Source of the DNA: Pseudomonadota bacterium
GTDB taxonomy: Bacteria > Pseudomonadota > Gammaproteobacteria > Xanthomonadales > Xanthomonadaceae
Assembly: GCA_023390905.1 (NCBI GenBank)
Contig: JAEWBY010000014.1
Location: 1-46,244 of the forward strand
Direction: 5' to 3'
Length of the DNA stretch: 46,244 nucleotides
Shown here: piece by piece, positions 18,037-27,861 of the stretch
How positions within the stretch are numbered: position 1 is the stretch's first letter
Layout of the letters: each line of letters begins with the position of its first letter
Notes under the pieces: generated by a model
Databases searched by the model: none
Told to the model about the DNA's origin: nothing
What the model saw: the letters and a program-made list of their open reading frames with translations, nothing else
Made by a program: the position numbers and the translations under genes

Positions 18037-19263
18037 TCAGACGCTGCGGGTGGCGACGGCGGGCGGCACCGAGGCCGCGCGCAGCGCGGGGCCGAGCACC
18101 GACAACTGACCGAGCAACCACAGCAGCACCGCGCCGGCCGGCAGGTAGTACAGCGGCAGCCGCGCCAGTTCATAGCGTCCCATCAGCATCTGGTTGATGC
18201 CGTAGGCCAGGGCCATGCCGATGACGATGCCCAACGACGCGAGCAGGAAGTTCTCGGTCTGGAAGTAGCGCAGGATCTGCCGGCGGGTCGCGCCCAGCGC
18301 ACGGCGCACGCCGATCTGCTTGGAGCGCTGCTGCACCCAGAAGCTGGCAAGCCCGACGATGCCCAGCGCGGTGACGATCAGCAGCGCCACGCACACGGCC
18401 ACCAGCAGCCACGCCATCGAGCGATCCTGGCGATAGAAGTTGTTGCGCAACTCTTCCATCGTCTGCTGTTCGAGGATGATGCGGTTGGGATTGTTCTTCT
18501 GCAGGATGTCGACCGCCGCTTTCAGGACTTCGGCGCGTTGGCCCGGCTCGGTGCGCAACAGGTAGTTGCCGCCGACGTTGAACGGCACGTTGACCGGGAA
18601 CAGCATCGAATATTCGTACGCCGTCGGGCCGCCCTGTTCGTTCGGCCTCACCAGATGATCGACGATGCCGACGATCTTGATCGGATCGTTGCCCCAGCTG
18701 TAGATGACCTTGCCCAGCGCGTCCTCGTTCGGATACAGCTTGGCCGCCATGTTGCGGGTGATGATGACCGACGGGATGTTGCCTTCCGAATCCGAACTCT
18801 GCAGCGCATCCCATTCGACGAATTCATCGCTGTTGAAACGGCGGCCGGCCACCAGCGACAGCCCCATCGTGTCCAGCAACTGCTCACCGCCCAGATACAC
18901 CGTCGCGTTGAGCGTGGGATGGGTCTGATCCTCGGTGAGGTTGACCGAGCTGTTCCAGGAACTGTTGCCGAAGGTCACCTGGTTGACGGTGGAGGCGAAC
19001 TTGACGCCGGGAATGTTGCGCAGCGCGGCGAGATCGGTCTTGCTCAGCGCGGCGGCGTTGTCGTCGCGGCCGATGCCGGCGATCTGCACGCGCACGATGC
19101 CCTTCTCGTCCAGGCCACTGACGCGCTCCATGCGTTCGAGACGGTTGTTGATGAGGAACAGCGCGTTGCAGATGATCGCGCAGCTCAGCGCGATCTCGAT
19201 GACGATCAAGGCGGCCGCGGTTTTGTGGCGACGCAGCGCGGTGAGGATGGGGCGGATTTCCAT
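18037..19263 (-). CDS. FtsX/MacB-type ABC permease, second copy
   Basis: The 408 residues have a membrane helix at about 16-38, a periplasmic MacB-type core domain (about 45-280) and three C-terminal helices (about 290-320, 340-365, 375-395). The motif SKQIGVRRALGATRRQILRYF is the conserved coupling segment that contacts the ATPase. With the adaptor and ATPase it would form a MacAB-like pump that moves a peptide, lipid or antibiotic from the periplasm through TolC. No TolC gene is in this operon. The ATG is at 19263; the ATPase gene is two genes upstream. Confidence 0.9.
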   Translation of the reverse strand: MEIRPILTALRRHKTAAALIVIEIALSCAIICNALFLINNRLERMERVSGLDEKGIVRVQIAGIGRDDNAAALSKTDLAALRNIPGVKFASTVNQVTFGNSSWNSSVNLTEDQTHPTLNATVYLGGEQLLDTMGLSLVAGRRFNSDEFVEWDALQSSDSEGNIPSVIITRNMAAKLYPNEDALGKVIYSWGNDPIKIVGIVDHLVRPNEQGGPTAYEYSMLFPVNVPFNVGGNYLLRTEPGQRAEVLKAAVDILQKNNPNRIILEQQTMEELRNNFYRQDRSMAWLLVAVCVALLIVTALGIVGLASFWVQQRSKQIGVRRALGATRRQILRYFQTENFLLASLGIVIGMALAYGINQMLMGRYELARLPLYYLPAGAVLLWLLGQLSVLGPALRAASVPPAVATRSV

Positions 19264-19345
19264 GGTCAGGCTCCTGGGAGATGCCGCGCCGATCGCGGGG
19301 GCACGAGGGGATACGCGTGCGTCCCGCGACCGGTGCGGCCGCAGA

Positions 19346-20647
19346 TCATTGGGACTTCAGTTGGATCGCCGGGGTGACCTGGCACGCGCGCCATGCGGGC
19401 AGCAGGCCGGCCAGCACGCTGGAAACGATCGCCAGCACGAAGGTGGTCAACAGCATCAGCGGATCCAGGTGCGCCAGTTCGGCATAGCTGGCCGGCTGCT
19501 GGCGCACGGCCCACAGGCCGAGCAGCGACAGTCCGAGGCCGAGCACGCCGCCGGCGAGCCCGATCGTCCCGGCCTCCACCAGCGCCTGGGTGAAGATCGC
19601 GCCCTTGGATGCGCCCAGCGCACGGCGCACGCCAATCTCGCTGCTGCGCCGCATGAACTTGGCCAGCAGCAGGCCGACCGTGTTGATCAGGCACACTAGC
19701 AGGAAGCCGAACGCCAGCCACGTCTGCAGGCGCACGTCGTTCGGCACCACGCGCTTGAAGTCCAGCCATTCCATCACGTTGCGCAGGCGCACGTTGGTAG
19801 GGCGCTCGAAACGTCCGGCGCGGCGCTGCTGATCGGAATAGTTGGTCAGGTACTGGCGATACGCCGCGGCTTTTTCCGGCGTGTCGAGCTGCACCCAGTA
19901 CTGGATCCACGTGCAGGGCGCGTTGACGCCCATCTCGTCGCCCTCGCTGTCACCCCAGCAGTTCATCGAACCATTGCGGCTGAGCTTGAGGCCGATCGCA
20001 GTGGAGAACGGCATGAAGACCTGTTCGATCTCGCCGTAGCGATCGCTGTTGAGATCGTAGAAGCGCGGCGTCATCCGCCAGTGCTTGAGCACGCCGACCA
20101 CGCGGAACTCGTTCTGATCGATGCGCACCGTCCTGCCGACGCTGTTGGCGCCATCGAACAGCTTTTCGTTGAGCTCCTTGGAGATGACGACCACGCGCGC
20201 CTGGCCTTCGTCTTCATTGGCCGACCACGGGTTGCCGAAGGCGAACGGCGCGTCGAACATCGGGAAGAAATCGGCCGAGGTGTAGCGCGCATCGACGACG
20301 AACGGGGACAGGCCCTGCTTCTCCGGTTCGATGCTGAGGCCGCCGCCGGTCATCATCGCCTGGCGATCGCCTTTCTTCTCGCGCAGCAGTTGTTCGGAGT
20401 CGAAACGGGTGACCTGTTCCTCCGGCTCCTCGCCGGCGACATAGCCATCCATCGTCTGCGGATCCATCTGCACGTAGAACAGGTTCTGGCTGCGCCCCGG
20501 CAAGGGATCACCGGAGAGGATGTAGAACACGGTCAGGGTGGTCATGCTGGCGCCGATGCCCAGCGCGATGGCGAGCACCATCAGCGAGGTCAGCACCTTG
20601 TTGCGCTTGAAGCTGCGCAGTGCAAGCTGGAAGTAGTAGCCGAACAT
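19346..20647 (-). CDS. FtsX/MacB-type ABC permease, first copy
   Basis: The 433 residues start MFGYYFQLALRSFKRNKVLT. There is a first helix at about 18-42, then a periplasmic domain of about 250 residues. The coupling motif is SSEIGVRRALGASKGAIFTQ, followed by three C-terminal helices. It lies 10 bases after the ATPase gene, and the close spacing supports a direct pairing. The substrate is unknown. It differs clearly from the second and third copies, so the three could form heteromeric pairs. Confidence 0.9.
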   Translation of the reverse strand: MFGYYFQLALRSFKRNKVLTSLMVLAIALGIGASMTTLTVFYILSGDPLPGRSQNLFYVQMDPQTMDGYVAGEEPEEQVTRFDSEQLLREKKGDRQAMMTGGGLSIEPEKQGLSPFVVDARYTSADFFPMFDAPFAFGNPWSANEDEGQARVVVISKELNEKLFDGANSVGRTVRIDQNEFRVVGVLKHWRMTPRFYDLNSDRYGEIEQVFMPFSTAIGLKLSRNGSMNCWGDSEGDEMGVNAPCTWIQYWVQLDTPEKAAAYRQYLTNYSDQQRRAGRFERPTNVRLRNVMEWLDFKRVVPNDVRLQTWLAFGFLLVCLINTVGLLLAKFMRRSSEIGVRRALGASKGAIFTQALVEAGTIGLAGGVLGLGLSLLGLWAVRQQPASYAELAHLDPLMLLTTFVLAIVSSVLAGLLPAWRACQVTPAIQLKSQ

Positions 20648-20657
20648 GGGCGGCTCC

Positions 20658-21380
20658 TCAGGCCTGGGCCAGATTGACGTCGAGGCCGACGCTGGAAATC
20701 AGCCGCGGCTCGGTGGTGAGATCGGTGGCCGCGCCATCGACGATGTGCACGTTGCGCTGTGCGCGTGCGGCCAGTTCCGGATCATGGGTGACCATGATGA
20801 TGGTCGTGCCCTGCGTGTTGATCTCCTCGAGCAGTTCCATCACCCCCCGCGCCATCTGCGAATCCAGGTTGCCGGTCGGTTCGTCGGCCAGCAGCAGGCG
20901 TGGGGTGCCGGCCAGTGCGCGTGCGATCGCCGCGCGCTGCTGCTGGCCCCCGGAGAGTTCGGACGGGTAGTGCTTCATGCGCGAACCCAGGCCCACGCGC
21001 GTCAGTGCGTCCTCGATGCGCTGCTTGCGCTCGCCCGCGCTCATGCCGCGATAACGCAGCGGCACGTCGACGTTGTCGAACAGGTTGAGATCGGGAATCA
21101 GGTTGAAGCTCTGGAAGATGAAGCCGATCTTCTGGTTGCGCAGTTGCGAGCGCGCATCATCCGACAGGCCGCTCACGTCCTGCCCGTCCAGCACGTAGGT
21201 ACCGCCGGTGAAGGTTTCCAGCAGGCCGGCGATGTTGAGGAAGGTGGTCTTGCCCGAACCCGAGGGACCGGTGACCGCCACGAATTCGCCTTCCCGCACA
21301 TGCAGATCAAGAGAGCGCAGCGCATGCGTCTCCACCTGCGAAGTGCGATAGACCTTGGAAACGGCGCGCATATCGAGCAT
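20658..21380 (-). CDS. ABC transporter ATP-binding protein (LolD/MacB type)
   Basis: The 240 residues contain Walker A GPSGSGKTT (38-46), the Q-loop near FIFQSFNLIPDLNLFDNV, the signature LSGGQQQR (142-149), Walker B RLLLADEPTGNLD (from 161) and the H-loop MVTHDPELA. The DEPTGNLD form is typical of the LolD/FtsE/MacB group that serves FtsX permeases. The ATG at 21380 (MLDMRAVSKVY) has GAGGG upstream. A longer reading would translate the intergenic repeat. It is the only ATPase in the operon and must serve all three permeases. Confidence 0.93.
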   Translation of the reverse strand: MLDMRAVSKVYRTSQVETHALRSLDLHVREGEFVAVTGPSGSGKTTFLNIAGLLETFTGGTYVLDGQDVSGLSDDARSQLRNQKIGFIFQSFNLIPDLNLFDNVDVPLRYRGMSAGERKQRIEDALTRVGLGSRMKHYPSELSGGQQQRAAIARALAGTPRLLLADEPTGNLDSQMARGVMELLEEINTQGTTIIMVTHDPELAARAQRNVHIVDGAATDLTTEPRLISSVGLDVNLAQA

Positions 21381-21417
21381 GTCTGGACCCTCGGATGGTT
21401 GGGTGGAACGGAGTTGG

Positions 21418-21497
21418 GTTGGGGCGGGGAAACGGAGACGGGAGACGGGAATCGGGAATCGGGAAAAGCTGCTACCAGTCCGTCTCCCGCATCCCTC
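21418..21497 (-). repeat. Intergenic hairpin repeat, adaptor-ATPase gap
   Basis: CGGGAGACGG (21439-21448) pairs perfectly with CCGTCTCCCG (21480-21489). Between them run GGGAATC units. This is the same family as the repeats in the atp gaps and could lower or stabilise downstream mRNA within the efflux operon. Confidence 0.65.
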
Positions 21498-22785
21498 AAT
21501 TGATCGAGACGCGCTCGGCATCGCCGAACTGATCGCTGCCGGAGACGACCACGCGATCGCCGACCTGCAGGCCGCCGAGCACTTCGACGTTGCTCAGGCT
21601 GCTGACGCCCAGTTGCACCGCGCGGCGTACCGCCGAGCTGCCGTCCATCACGTAGGCGTAGCGGCCGCCGCTCTGTTCGACGAACGGTCCGCGTTCGACC
21701 ATCAGCACGTTGCGGCGCGTGTCCATCAGGATGCGCGCGCTCAGGCGCTGGCTCTGGCGCAGGCCGGGAGGTTGCTTGTCCTTGAAGCGGATGCGCGCGG
21801 TCACTTCGCCGTTCACCACTTCCGGCGACACGGCCGAGACTTCACCCGCATACGGCTGACCGTTGCTGGTGAGCTGCGCCGGCATGCCGATGGCGAGATC
21901 GCGCGCGAAGCTTTCGGGCACGCGGATTTCCACTTCGAACTTGGACAGATCCACCACGCTCATCACCGGCGCATTGATCGCCACGTTCGAGCGCTGCACC
22001 GCCTGCACCTGGCCGACCTGGCCATCAAAGGGCGAACGCAGCGTCAGCGCATCGACCTGCCGCTGCACTTCGGCCACGATGGCGCGCTGGCGCTCGGCGA
22101 GCAGTTGCTTGTTGCGCGCGTCCAGGCTCGCGCCCTGGCCTTGCAGGCCTTCATCCTTGCGTGCGTGCACCAGCGCGATCTCCGCCTTCTTCAGATCGTC
22201 CTGCGCCTTGGTCACGTCGATCTGCGGCACCGCGCCGCCGTCGAAGCCACGCTGGTAGCGCTCCAGATCACGCGCGGCCGCGACGCGATCGACTTCGGCC
22301 TGATCCAGCGACTTGCGTGCGTTGGCGCGGGTGACGGTGGCTTCCAGCGCGGCGCGGCTGGCTTCGGCCTCCAGGCCGGCGAGGGTGGCCTGCTCCTGCG
22401 CCAGCTTGCTGCGCAGTTCCGGGCTGTCGATCTCGGCCAGCACCTGGCCCTGCTTGACCCGATCACCGGCCACCACCTTCAGCGTCACCACGCCGCCGGC
22501 GATCGCGTACAGCGTGGGACTGTTGGAGGCGATCACGCGGCCGTCGGCGGCGATGTCGCGCACCAGATCGCCGCGCTTGACCTCGGCGATGCGCACGCGC
22601 GAGGCGTCGAAGGACTGGCTGCCGGCCAGCCACCCGCGCGCAGCGAACACGATACCGATCAGGATGATTGCGCCGCCCGCGGCCGGCAGCAGCCAGCGCT
22701 TCCAGGGTCGGGAGACCGCACCGGGGGCGGTCGGCGTGCTGAGAGGGCGGTCCTGCGCGGAAGTGTCCCGAATCATCGGCGGCAT
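21496..22785 (-). CDS. Periplasmic adaptor (HlyD/MacA-like), first gene of the efflux operon
   Basis: The 429 residues have one N-terminal anchor helix (about 32-52, WLLPAAGGAIILIGIVFAARG). A barrel-sandwich half (DGRVIASNSPTLYAIAGGVV, then VVAGDRVKQGQVLAEID) follows, then a long coiled-coil hairpin (about 120-225) and the second lipoyl half (TLRSPFDGQVGQV). The beta-barrel and membrane-proximal domains end in GLQVGDRVVVSGSDQF. This matches MacA-type adaptors that join an inner-membrane pump to TolC. The ATG at 22785 is chosen because the -24/-12 promoter at 22815-22829 would start transcription near 22804, so a start at 22836 cannot be used. The ATG at 22776 is also possible. Neither has a strong ribosome site. 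Confidence 0.88.
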   Translation of the reverse strand: MPPMIRDTSAQDRPLSTPTAPGAVSRPWKRWLLPAAGGAIILIGIVFAARGWLAGSQSFDASRVRIAEVKRGDLVRDIAADGRVIASNSPTLYAIAGGVVTLKVVAGDRVKQGQVLAEIDSPELRSKLAQEQATLAGLEAEASRAALEATVTRANARKSLDQAEVDRVAAARDLERYQRGFDGGAVPQIDVTKAQDDLKKAEIALVHARKDEGLQGQGASLDARNKQLLAERQRAIVAEVQRQVDALTLRSPFDGQVGQVQAVQRSNVAINAPVMSVVDLSKFEVEIRVPESFARDLAIGMPAQLTSNGQPYAGEVSAVSPEVVNGEVTARIRFKDKQPPGLRQSQRLSARILMDTRRNVLMVERGPFVEQSGGRYAYVMDGSSAVRRAVQLGVSSLSNVEVLGGLQVGDRVVVSGSDQFGDAERVSIN

Positions 22786-22814
22786 GCGTTCTAGTGAAAG
22801 TCCCACCGGTGAAT

Positions 22815-22829
22815 GCAGAACGCGTGCCA
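22815..22829 (-). promoter_or_regulatory. Sigma-54 (-24/-12) promoter of the efflux operon
   Basis: On the minus strand the site reads TGGCACGCGTTCTGC, followed by AT. It matches the consensus TGGCACG-N4-TTGC with a single C for T change, and the GG-to-GC spacing is exact. Transcription would begin near 22804, 19 bases before the adaptor ATG. The operon encodes its own GAYTGA-containing activator, which supports the call. Confidence 0.8.
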
Positions 22830-22872
22830 ACTGCAAGTGGCTGTTTTACAAGGGGAGAGGGAGCCGCACGCG

Positions 22873-22925
22873 GTGTCCGGGTGTCCGCGCGGACACGGTG
22901 CGGACACGGCCGTCCGGGGGCGGAC
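22873..22925 (-). promoter_or_regulatory. Tandem TGTCCG/CGGACA palindromes, proposed activator-binding sites
   Basis: A perfect 16-bp palindrome GTGTCCGCGCGGACAC spans 22881-22896. It is framed by further half-sites GTGTCCG (22873-22879) and CGGACAC (22901-22907). A second palindrome GTCCG-N4-CGGAC lies at 22912-22925, 30 bp centre to centre (about three helical turns). The main palindrome is about 85 bp upstream of the predicted start, the usual distance for enhancer sites of sigma-54 activators. I infer that they bind the response regulator encoded at 15421-16761. Confidence 0.65.
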
Positions 22926-22972
22926 AGGTAGAATCGAACGCAGCACCAACAACGAAGGATGGATGACAGCCT

Positions 22973-24799
<1,827 letters not shown>

Positions 24800-24805
24800 T
24801 GCAGA

Positions 24806-24834
24806 GACAAGGCCGCGCAAGCGGCCTTGTCGTT
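24806..24834 (+). terminator. Rho-independent terminator of glmS
   Basis: GACAAGGCCGC and GCGGCCTTGTC form a perfect 11-bp stem with a GCAA tetraloop (24817-24820), followed by GTTT. Confidence 0.8.
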
Positions 24835-24862
24835 TCATGGGCATGGCCCGCGCAGCGCGCCC

Positions 24863-25741
24863 TCAGTCCGGGTCCCGATGGAAACATGCTTCGCCGGCCG
24901 CCACCGGATCGCGCAACGCATGCCCGGCATGCCGCTCGAACTCGATCGGATCATGCGAGCAGAACAGCGCCACCCCGCTTCCGCTGGTCTGCGCCAGTGC
25001 ACGCAGGCGCGCCTGATTGTGCAGTCGCGCGCGCCGATCCTTTTCCATCATCCATTGATAGAAGCGCAGGCCTGGCGTGCAGTAAGGGCGTTCACCCAGT
25101 TCACCGTGATGGAAGTACGCATCGCCGGCGTTGAGCAGCCAACCGTCGGCGCCATGCACGGCGACGCCGGCATGGCCCAGCGTATGACCGGTCAGCGGCA
25201 CCAGCAGGATGTCCGGCGGCAGGCCACGCAGTGCTGATACCGCGTCGAATCCCTTCCAGCGTTCGCCGGCCTCGCCGTAGCCGATCCAGCGCTTGCGCGA
25301 GGACCACTGGGCGGGACGGAAGCGCTGGCGATCGAGCCACGTGCGCTGCGATTCGGCGGCGGCGCGCTCGCTGGCAAGCAGATGGACCAGTGCCTCCGGG
25401 AAATCGTCGAGCCCGCCGGCGTGATCGAAATCCAGATGCGTCATCACGATGTCGGTGACGTCCTCGGGCCTGAAACCCAGCCTGCGCACCTGGGCCACGG
25501 CGGTCATCTCCTCGCGGAGATCCGGTGAAAGCAAGGCTAGGAAAAACGTGCTCAGTCGCTGGCGTGGATGGCGAACATCCTGCATGCCCAGTCCTGTGTC
25601 GACCAGCACGAGACGATCGGGAAATTCCAGCAACAGGCAATGGCAGGCCAGCTCTCCACGCCACAGCCCGGGCGTGCGTCCATCCATCAGCCGCCCGCCG
25701 AGCGGGCAGGTGGAAATGCAGTTGAGGTGATGGATCTTCAT
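24863..25741 (-). CDS. MBL-fold metallo-hydrolase (lactonase-like), HxDxDH variant
   Basis: The 292 residues have the metallo-beta-lactamase fold: LVLVDTGLGM, the metal motif THLDFDHAGG (His102, Asp104, Asp106, His107), LTGHTLGHAG and LLNAGDAYFH, and a late SHDPIEF. Quorum-quenching lactonases have HxHxDH. Here the middle His is Asp, a variant I recall in a subgroup, and it may alter metal 1 binding. The substrate cannot be named; lactones, glyoxalase-type thioesters or organophosphates are all possible. It converges on glmS and is divergent from the manganese catalase. Confidence 0.85.
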   Translation of the reverse strand: MKIHHLNCISTCPLGGRLMDGRTPGLWRGELACHCLLLEFPDRLVLVDTGLGMQDVRHPRQRLSTFFLALLSPDLREEMTAVAQVRRLGFRPEDVTDIVMTHLDFDHAGGLDDFPEALVHLLASERAAAESQRTWLDRQRFRPAQWSSRKRWIGYGEAGERWKGFDAVSALRGLPPDILLVPLTGHTLGHAGVAVHGADGWLLNAGDAYFHHGELGERPYCTPGLRFYQWMMEKDRRARLHNQARLRALAQTSGSGVALFCSHDPIEFERHAGHALRDPVAAGEACFHRDPD

Positions 25742-26098
25742 CGCCCGGACTGTGCATGCAGCCGTGGTGCTCGTGGATCAGATGTCATCGCGTGCTTCCT
25801 GCTATGGAACGCGCACGAAGCACGCAAGCCACATGCCAAACGTACCCGACCGCCTGCGCAGGCTCGGCGCGCGATGCGTGGACACCGCGCAGATTTTTCA
25901 CACCGCACGCAATCGAGGCGACCTCATCGGCGTGCGATCGAAGGTGACGGCGTCCACGCACTGCATCGGCGTTGCGAACGCGTGCAACCCACCTTGGGCG
26001 TTCTCATCATCCGCGTATCACCTCCGCGTGCCTATGGTGAAGCCACCGCTGCGCGACGATGCCCGGACGCAGCTTCCACAGAGCGCGGAGAATCCTCA
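25742..26098. other. 357-bp divergent intergenic region
   Basis: It separates the metallo-hydrolase and the manganese catalase. Overlapping frames exist on both strands but none has a family resemblance, a good ribosome site or a stop placed sensibly. No clear promoter, operator or repeat could be recognised. Confidence 0.5.
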
Positions 26099-26995
26099 AT
26101 GTTCATGCACAACAAACGCCTTCAGTACACCGTACGCGTCGAGAAAGCCGACCCGATTCTGGCCACGCTGATGCTCGAACAGTTCGGTGGACCGCAGGGC
26201 GAACTCGCCGCCGCGATGCGGTACTTCACCCAGGCGCTGGCCGAGGATGACGCCGGCCGCAAGGACATGCTCTACGACATCGCGACCGAGGAACTGAGCC
26301 ATCTGGAAATCATCGGCTCGATCATCAGCATGCTCGGAAAGGGCGCCAAGGGCGAACTGGCCGAAGGCCTGGAGCCGATGGCCGCGATGCGCACACTGAC
26401 CGGCAACAGCACCAGCCAGACCGAAGCCATCCTGTTTGGCAATGGTCCTGCCCTGGTCAACTCCAGCGGCGTGCCGTGGACCGCCGCGTACATCGACACC
26501 ATTGGCGAGCCGACCGCGGATCTGCGCTCCAACATCGCCGCCGAATCGCGCGCGAAGATGGTGTACGAACGCCTGATCAACGTGACCGACGATCCGGGCA
26601 TCAAGGATGCGCTGACCTTCCTGATGACGCGCGAAGTGGCGCACCAGAAATCGTTCGAGAAGGCGTTGTATGCGATCAGCCCGAACTTCCCGCCGGGCAA
26701 GCTGCCGGGTGATCCGGCCTACACCGATCTCTATTTCGACATGTCGCAGGGTGACGGCGACATGCAGGGACCCTGGAACAGCGGCGAGCTGTGGGAGCGC
26801 GTGGAGGATCGCGATGCGCAGGCGGCGGTCGACGGCGGCGATGGCAGCGCCACGGTTACGCTGACCGAGGAACAACAGGCCGCGCTGGAACAGATGAAGC
26901 TGCGCACGATGTCGGATCCGGAATCCAATCCGCCGACCGGCGCCGATCTGGGTGCGGGACCGGGCGCGGGCGCGACGCTGGCCAAGCAGGTCTGA
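26099..26995 (+). CDS. Manganese catalase
   Basis: This non-haem catalase splits hydrogen peroxide at a di-manganese centre. The 298 residues form a ferritin-like four-helix bundle. Predicted ligands are Glu35, Glu65 and His68 (ATEELSHLE), Glu149 (AAESRAKMVYERL) and His182 (REVAHQKSFEKAL). These line up with Glu35, Glu66, His69, Glu148 and His181 of the Lactobacillus plantarum enzyme. The C-terminal extension (about 245-298) is Pro/Gly-rich and probably wraps a partner subunit. The ATG at 26099 has GGAG 9 bases upstream. A much longer upstream reading has no resemblance to catalases. The BON gene follows 11 bases later and is likely co-transcribed. Confidence 0.93.
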   Translation: MFMHNKRLQYTVRVEKADPILATLMLEQFGGPQGELAAAMRYFTQALAEDDAGRKDMLYDIATEELSHLEIIGSIISMLGKGAKGELAEGLEPMAAMRTLTGNSTSQTEAILFGNGPALVNSSGVPWTAAYIDTIGEPTADLRSNIAAESRAKMVYERLINVTDDPGIKDALTFLMTREVAHQKSFEKALYAISPNFPPGKLPGDPAYTDLYFDMSQGDGDMQGPWNSGELWERVEDRDAQAAVDGGDGSATVTLTEEQQAALEQMKLRTMSDPESNPPTGADLGAGPGAGATLAKQV

Positions 26996-27006
26996 GGCGG
27001 CCGCGC

Positions 27007-27789
27007 ATGGCCAGACGCTATCCACGCGCTCACGCCGATCCGCACGCTGGCCCGCAACCCGGCGCGCGGGGCGGCGATCGCGAAGCCGATCCCGCGACGC
27101 ATGGCTATGAAGCATGGAAGCGGACGGACGTGGGCCGTGCGCGGGAGACGGACGGATGGCGCCGGGTCGCGCAGGCCGAACAGGACGCCGTGAGCGGAAG
27201 GGGCGCAGATGCGGGCACGCCCCACCGCGCGATGCATGACGCACGCGGGCAACACGGCCTTCGACCGAGCCGGCCTGCGGACAGTCACGGCGTGCGCGGG
27301 CCATCACCCGGCGGCGAGCCGCGCCAGTGGCAAGGCCGCCCCGCGTACAGCGGATACGACGCGCGCGGCCGACTGCAGGAGTCCGGCTACGCCGAGCACG
27401 GCCGGCATGCGCCGGCGCCGGACGCGCAGCAAGGCACGCGACCGCAAGGCCCGGCGCATCCGGAAGCGGATCGGAACCGCGCACGTGCCGCAGCGGATCA
27501 TCGCGGACGTGGACCGCGCAGCTACGTGCGCTCGGATGATCGCATCGCCGAACAGGTGCACGAACGGCTGACCGACGATCCCATGCTCGACGCGCGCGGC
27601 ATCGAGATCGCCGTGCAGGGTGGCGTGGTCCATCTGCGCGGACAGGTGGAAGCGCGCTGGCAGAAATACCGCGCCGAAACCCTGGCCGCCGATTGCCTGG
27701 GCGTGCGGGATGTGCGCAACGAGCTGACCGTGCAGGGACGCGGCGACAGCGCGTACGGATTCCAGGACAGGCGCGGCCGCGTGGATTGA
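27007..27789 (+). CDS. BON-domain protein with disordered Arg/Gly-rich N-terminus
   Basis: The 260 residues have a C-terminal BON domain (about 175-245): RIAEQVHERLTDDPMLDARG, VHLRGQV, and a conserved-Gly segment ending ELTVQ. BON domains are found in OsmY-like and membrane-associated stress proteins and probably bind phospholipid. The first 170 residues are low complexity (Arg, Gly, His, Pro, Ala) with no signal peptide, so location is unclear. The start at 27007 is the first ATG after the catalase stop, with GAGGCGG upstream. A shorter form beginning nearer the BON domain cannot be excluded. Confidence 0.7.
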   Translation: MARRYPRAHADPHAGPQPGARGGDREADPATHGYEAWKRTDVGRARETDGWRRVAQAEQDAVSGRGADAGTPHRAMHDARGQHGLRPSRPADSHGVRGPSPGGEPRQWQGRPAYSGYDARGRLQESGYAEHGRHAPAPDAQQGTRPQGPAHPEADRNRARAAADHRGRGPRSYVRSDDRIAEQVHERLTDDPMLDARGIEIAVQGGVVHLRGQVEARWQKYRAETLAADCLGVRDVRNELTVQGRGDSAYGFQDRRGRVD

Positions 27790-27861
27790 GTGCCGGCGCG
27801 CCGGCGCGCGCTGCATGCCTGAGATTGTGTAACGCCGCGCCATGCCCGTACGCTTGCGCGC

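Noticed and set aside
17982..18173. Extended start of the third permease
   Set aside because: The added residues are Cys/Arg-rich, overlap the previous gene and have no membrane or signal character.
22786..22836. Longer N-terminus of the adaptor from an ATG at 22836
   Set aside because: It would begin upstream of the predicted sigma-54 transcription start near 22804 and lies across the -24/-12 element.
22926..22972. glmS ribozyme or riboswitch before glmS
   Set aside because: Only about 50 bases lie between the palindromes and the ATG, with no ribozyme-like pairing; glmS ribozymes are typical of Firmicutes.
25568..26098. Upstream extension of the manganese catalase frame
   Set aside because: The extra 177 codons overlap the metallo-hydrolase gene on the other strand, show no domain, and the ATG at 26099 has a proper ribosome site and family-like start.
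27792..27805. Palindrome GCCGGCGCGCCGGC after the BON gene as a terminator
   Set aside because: There is no T-run and no real loop; it is most likely a chance GC palindrome.
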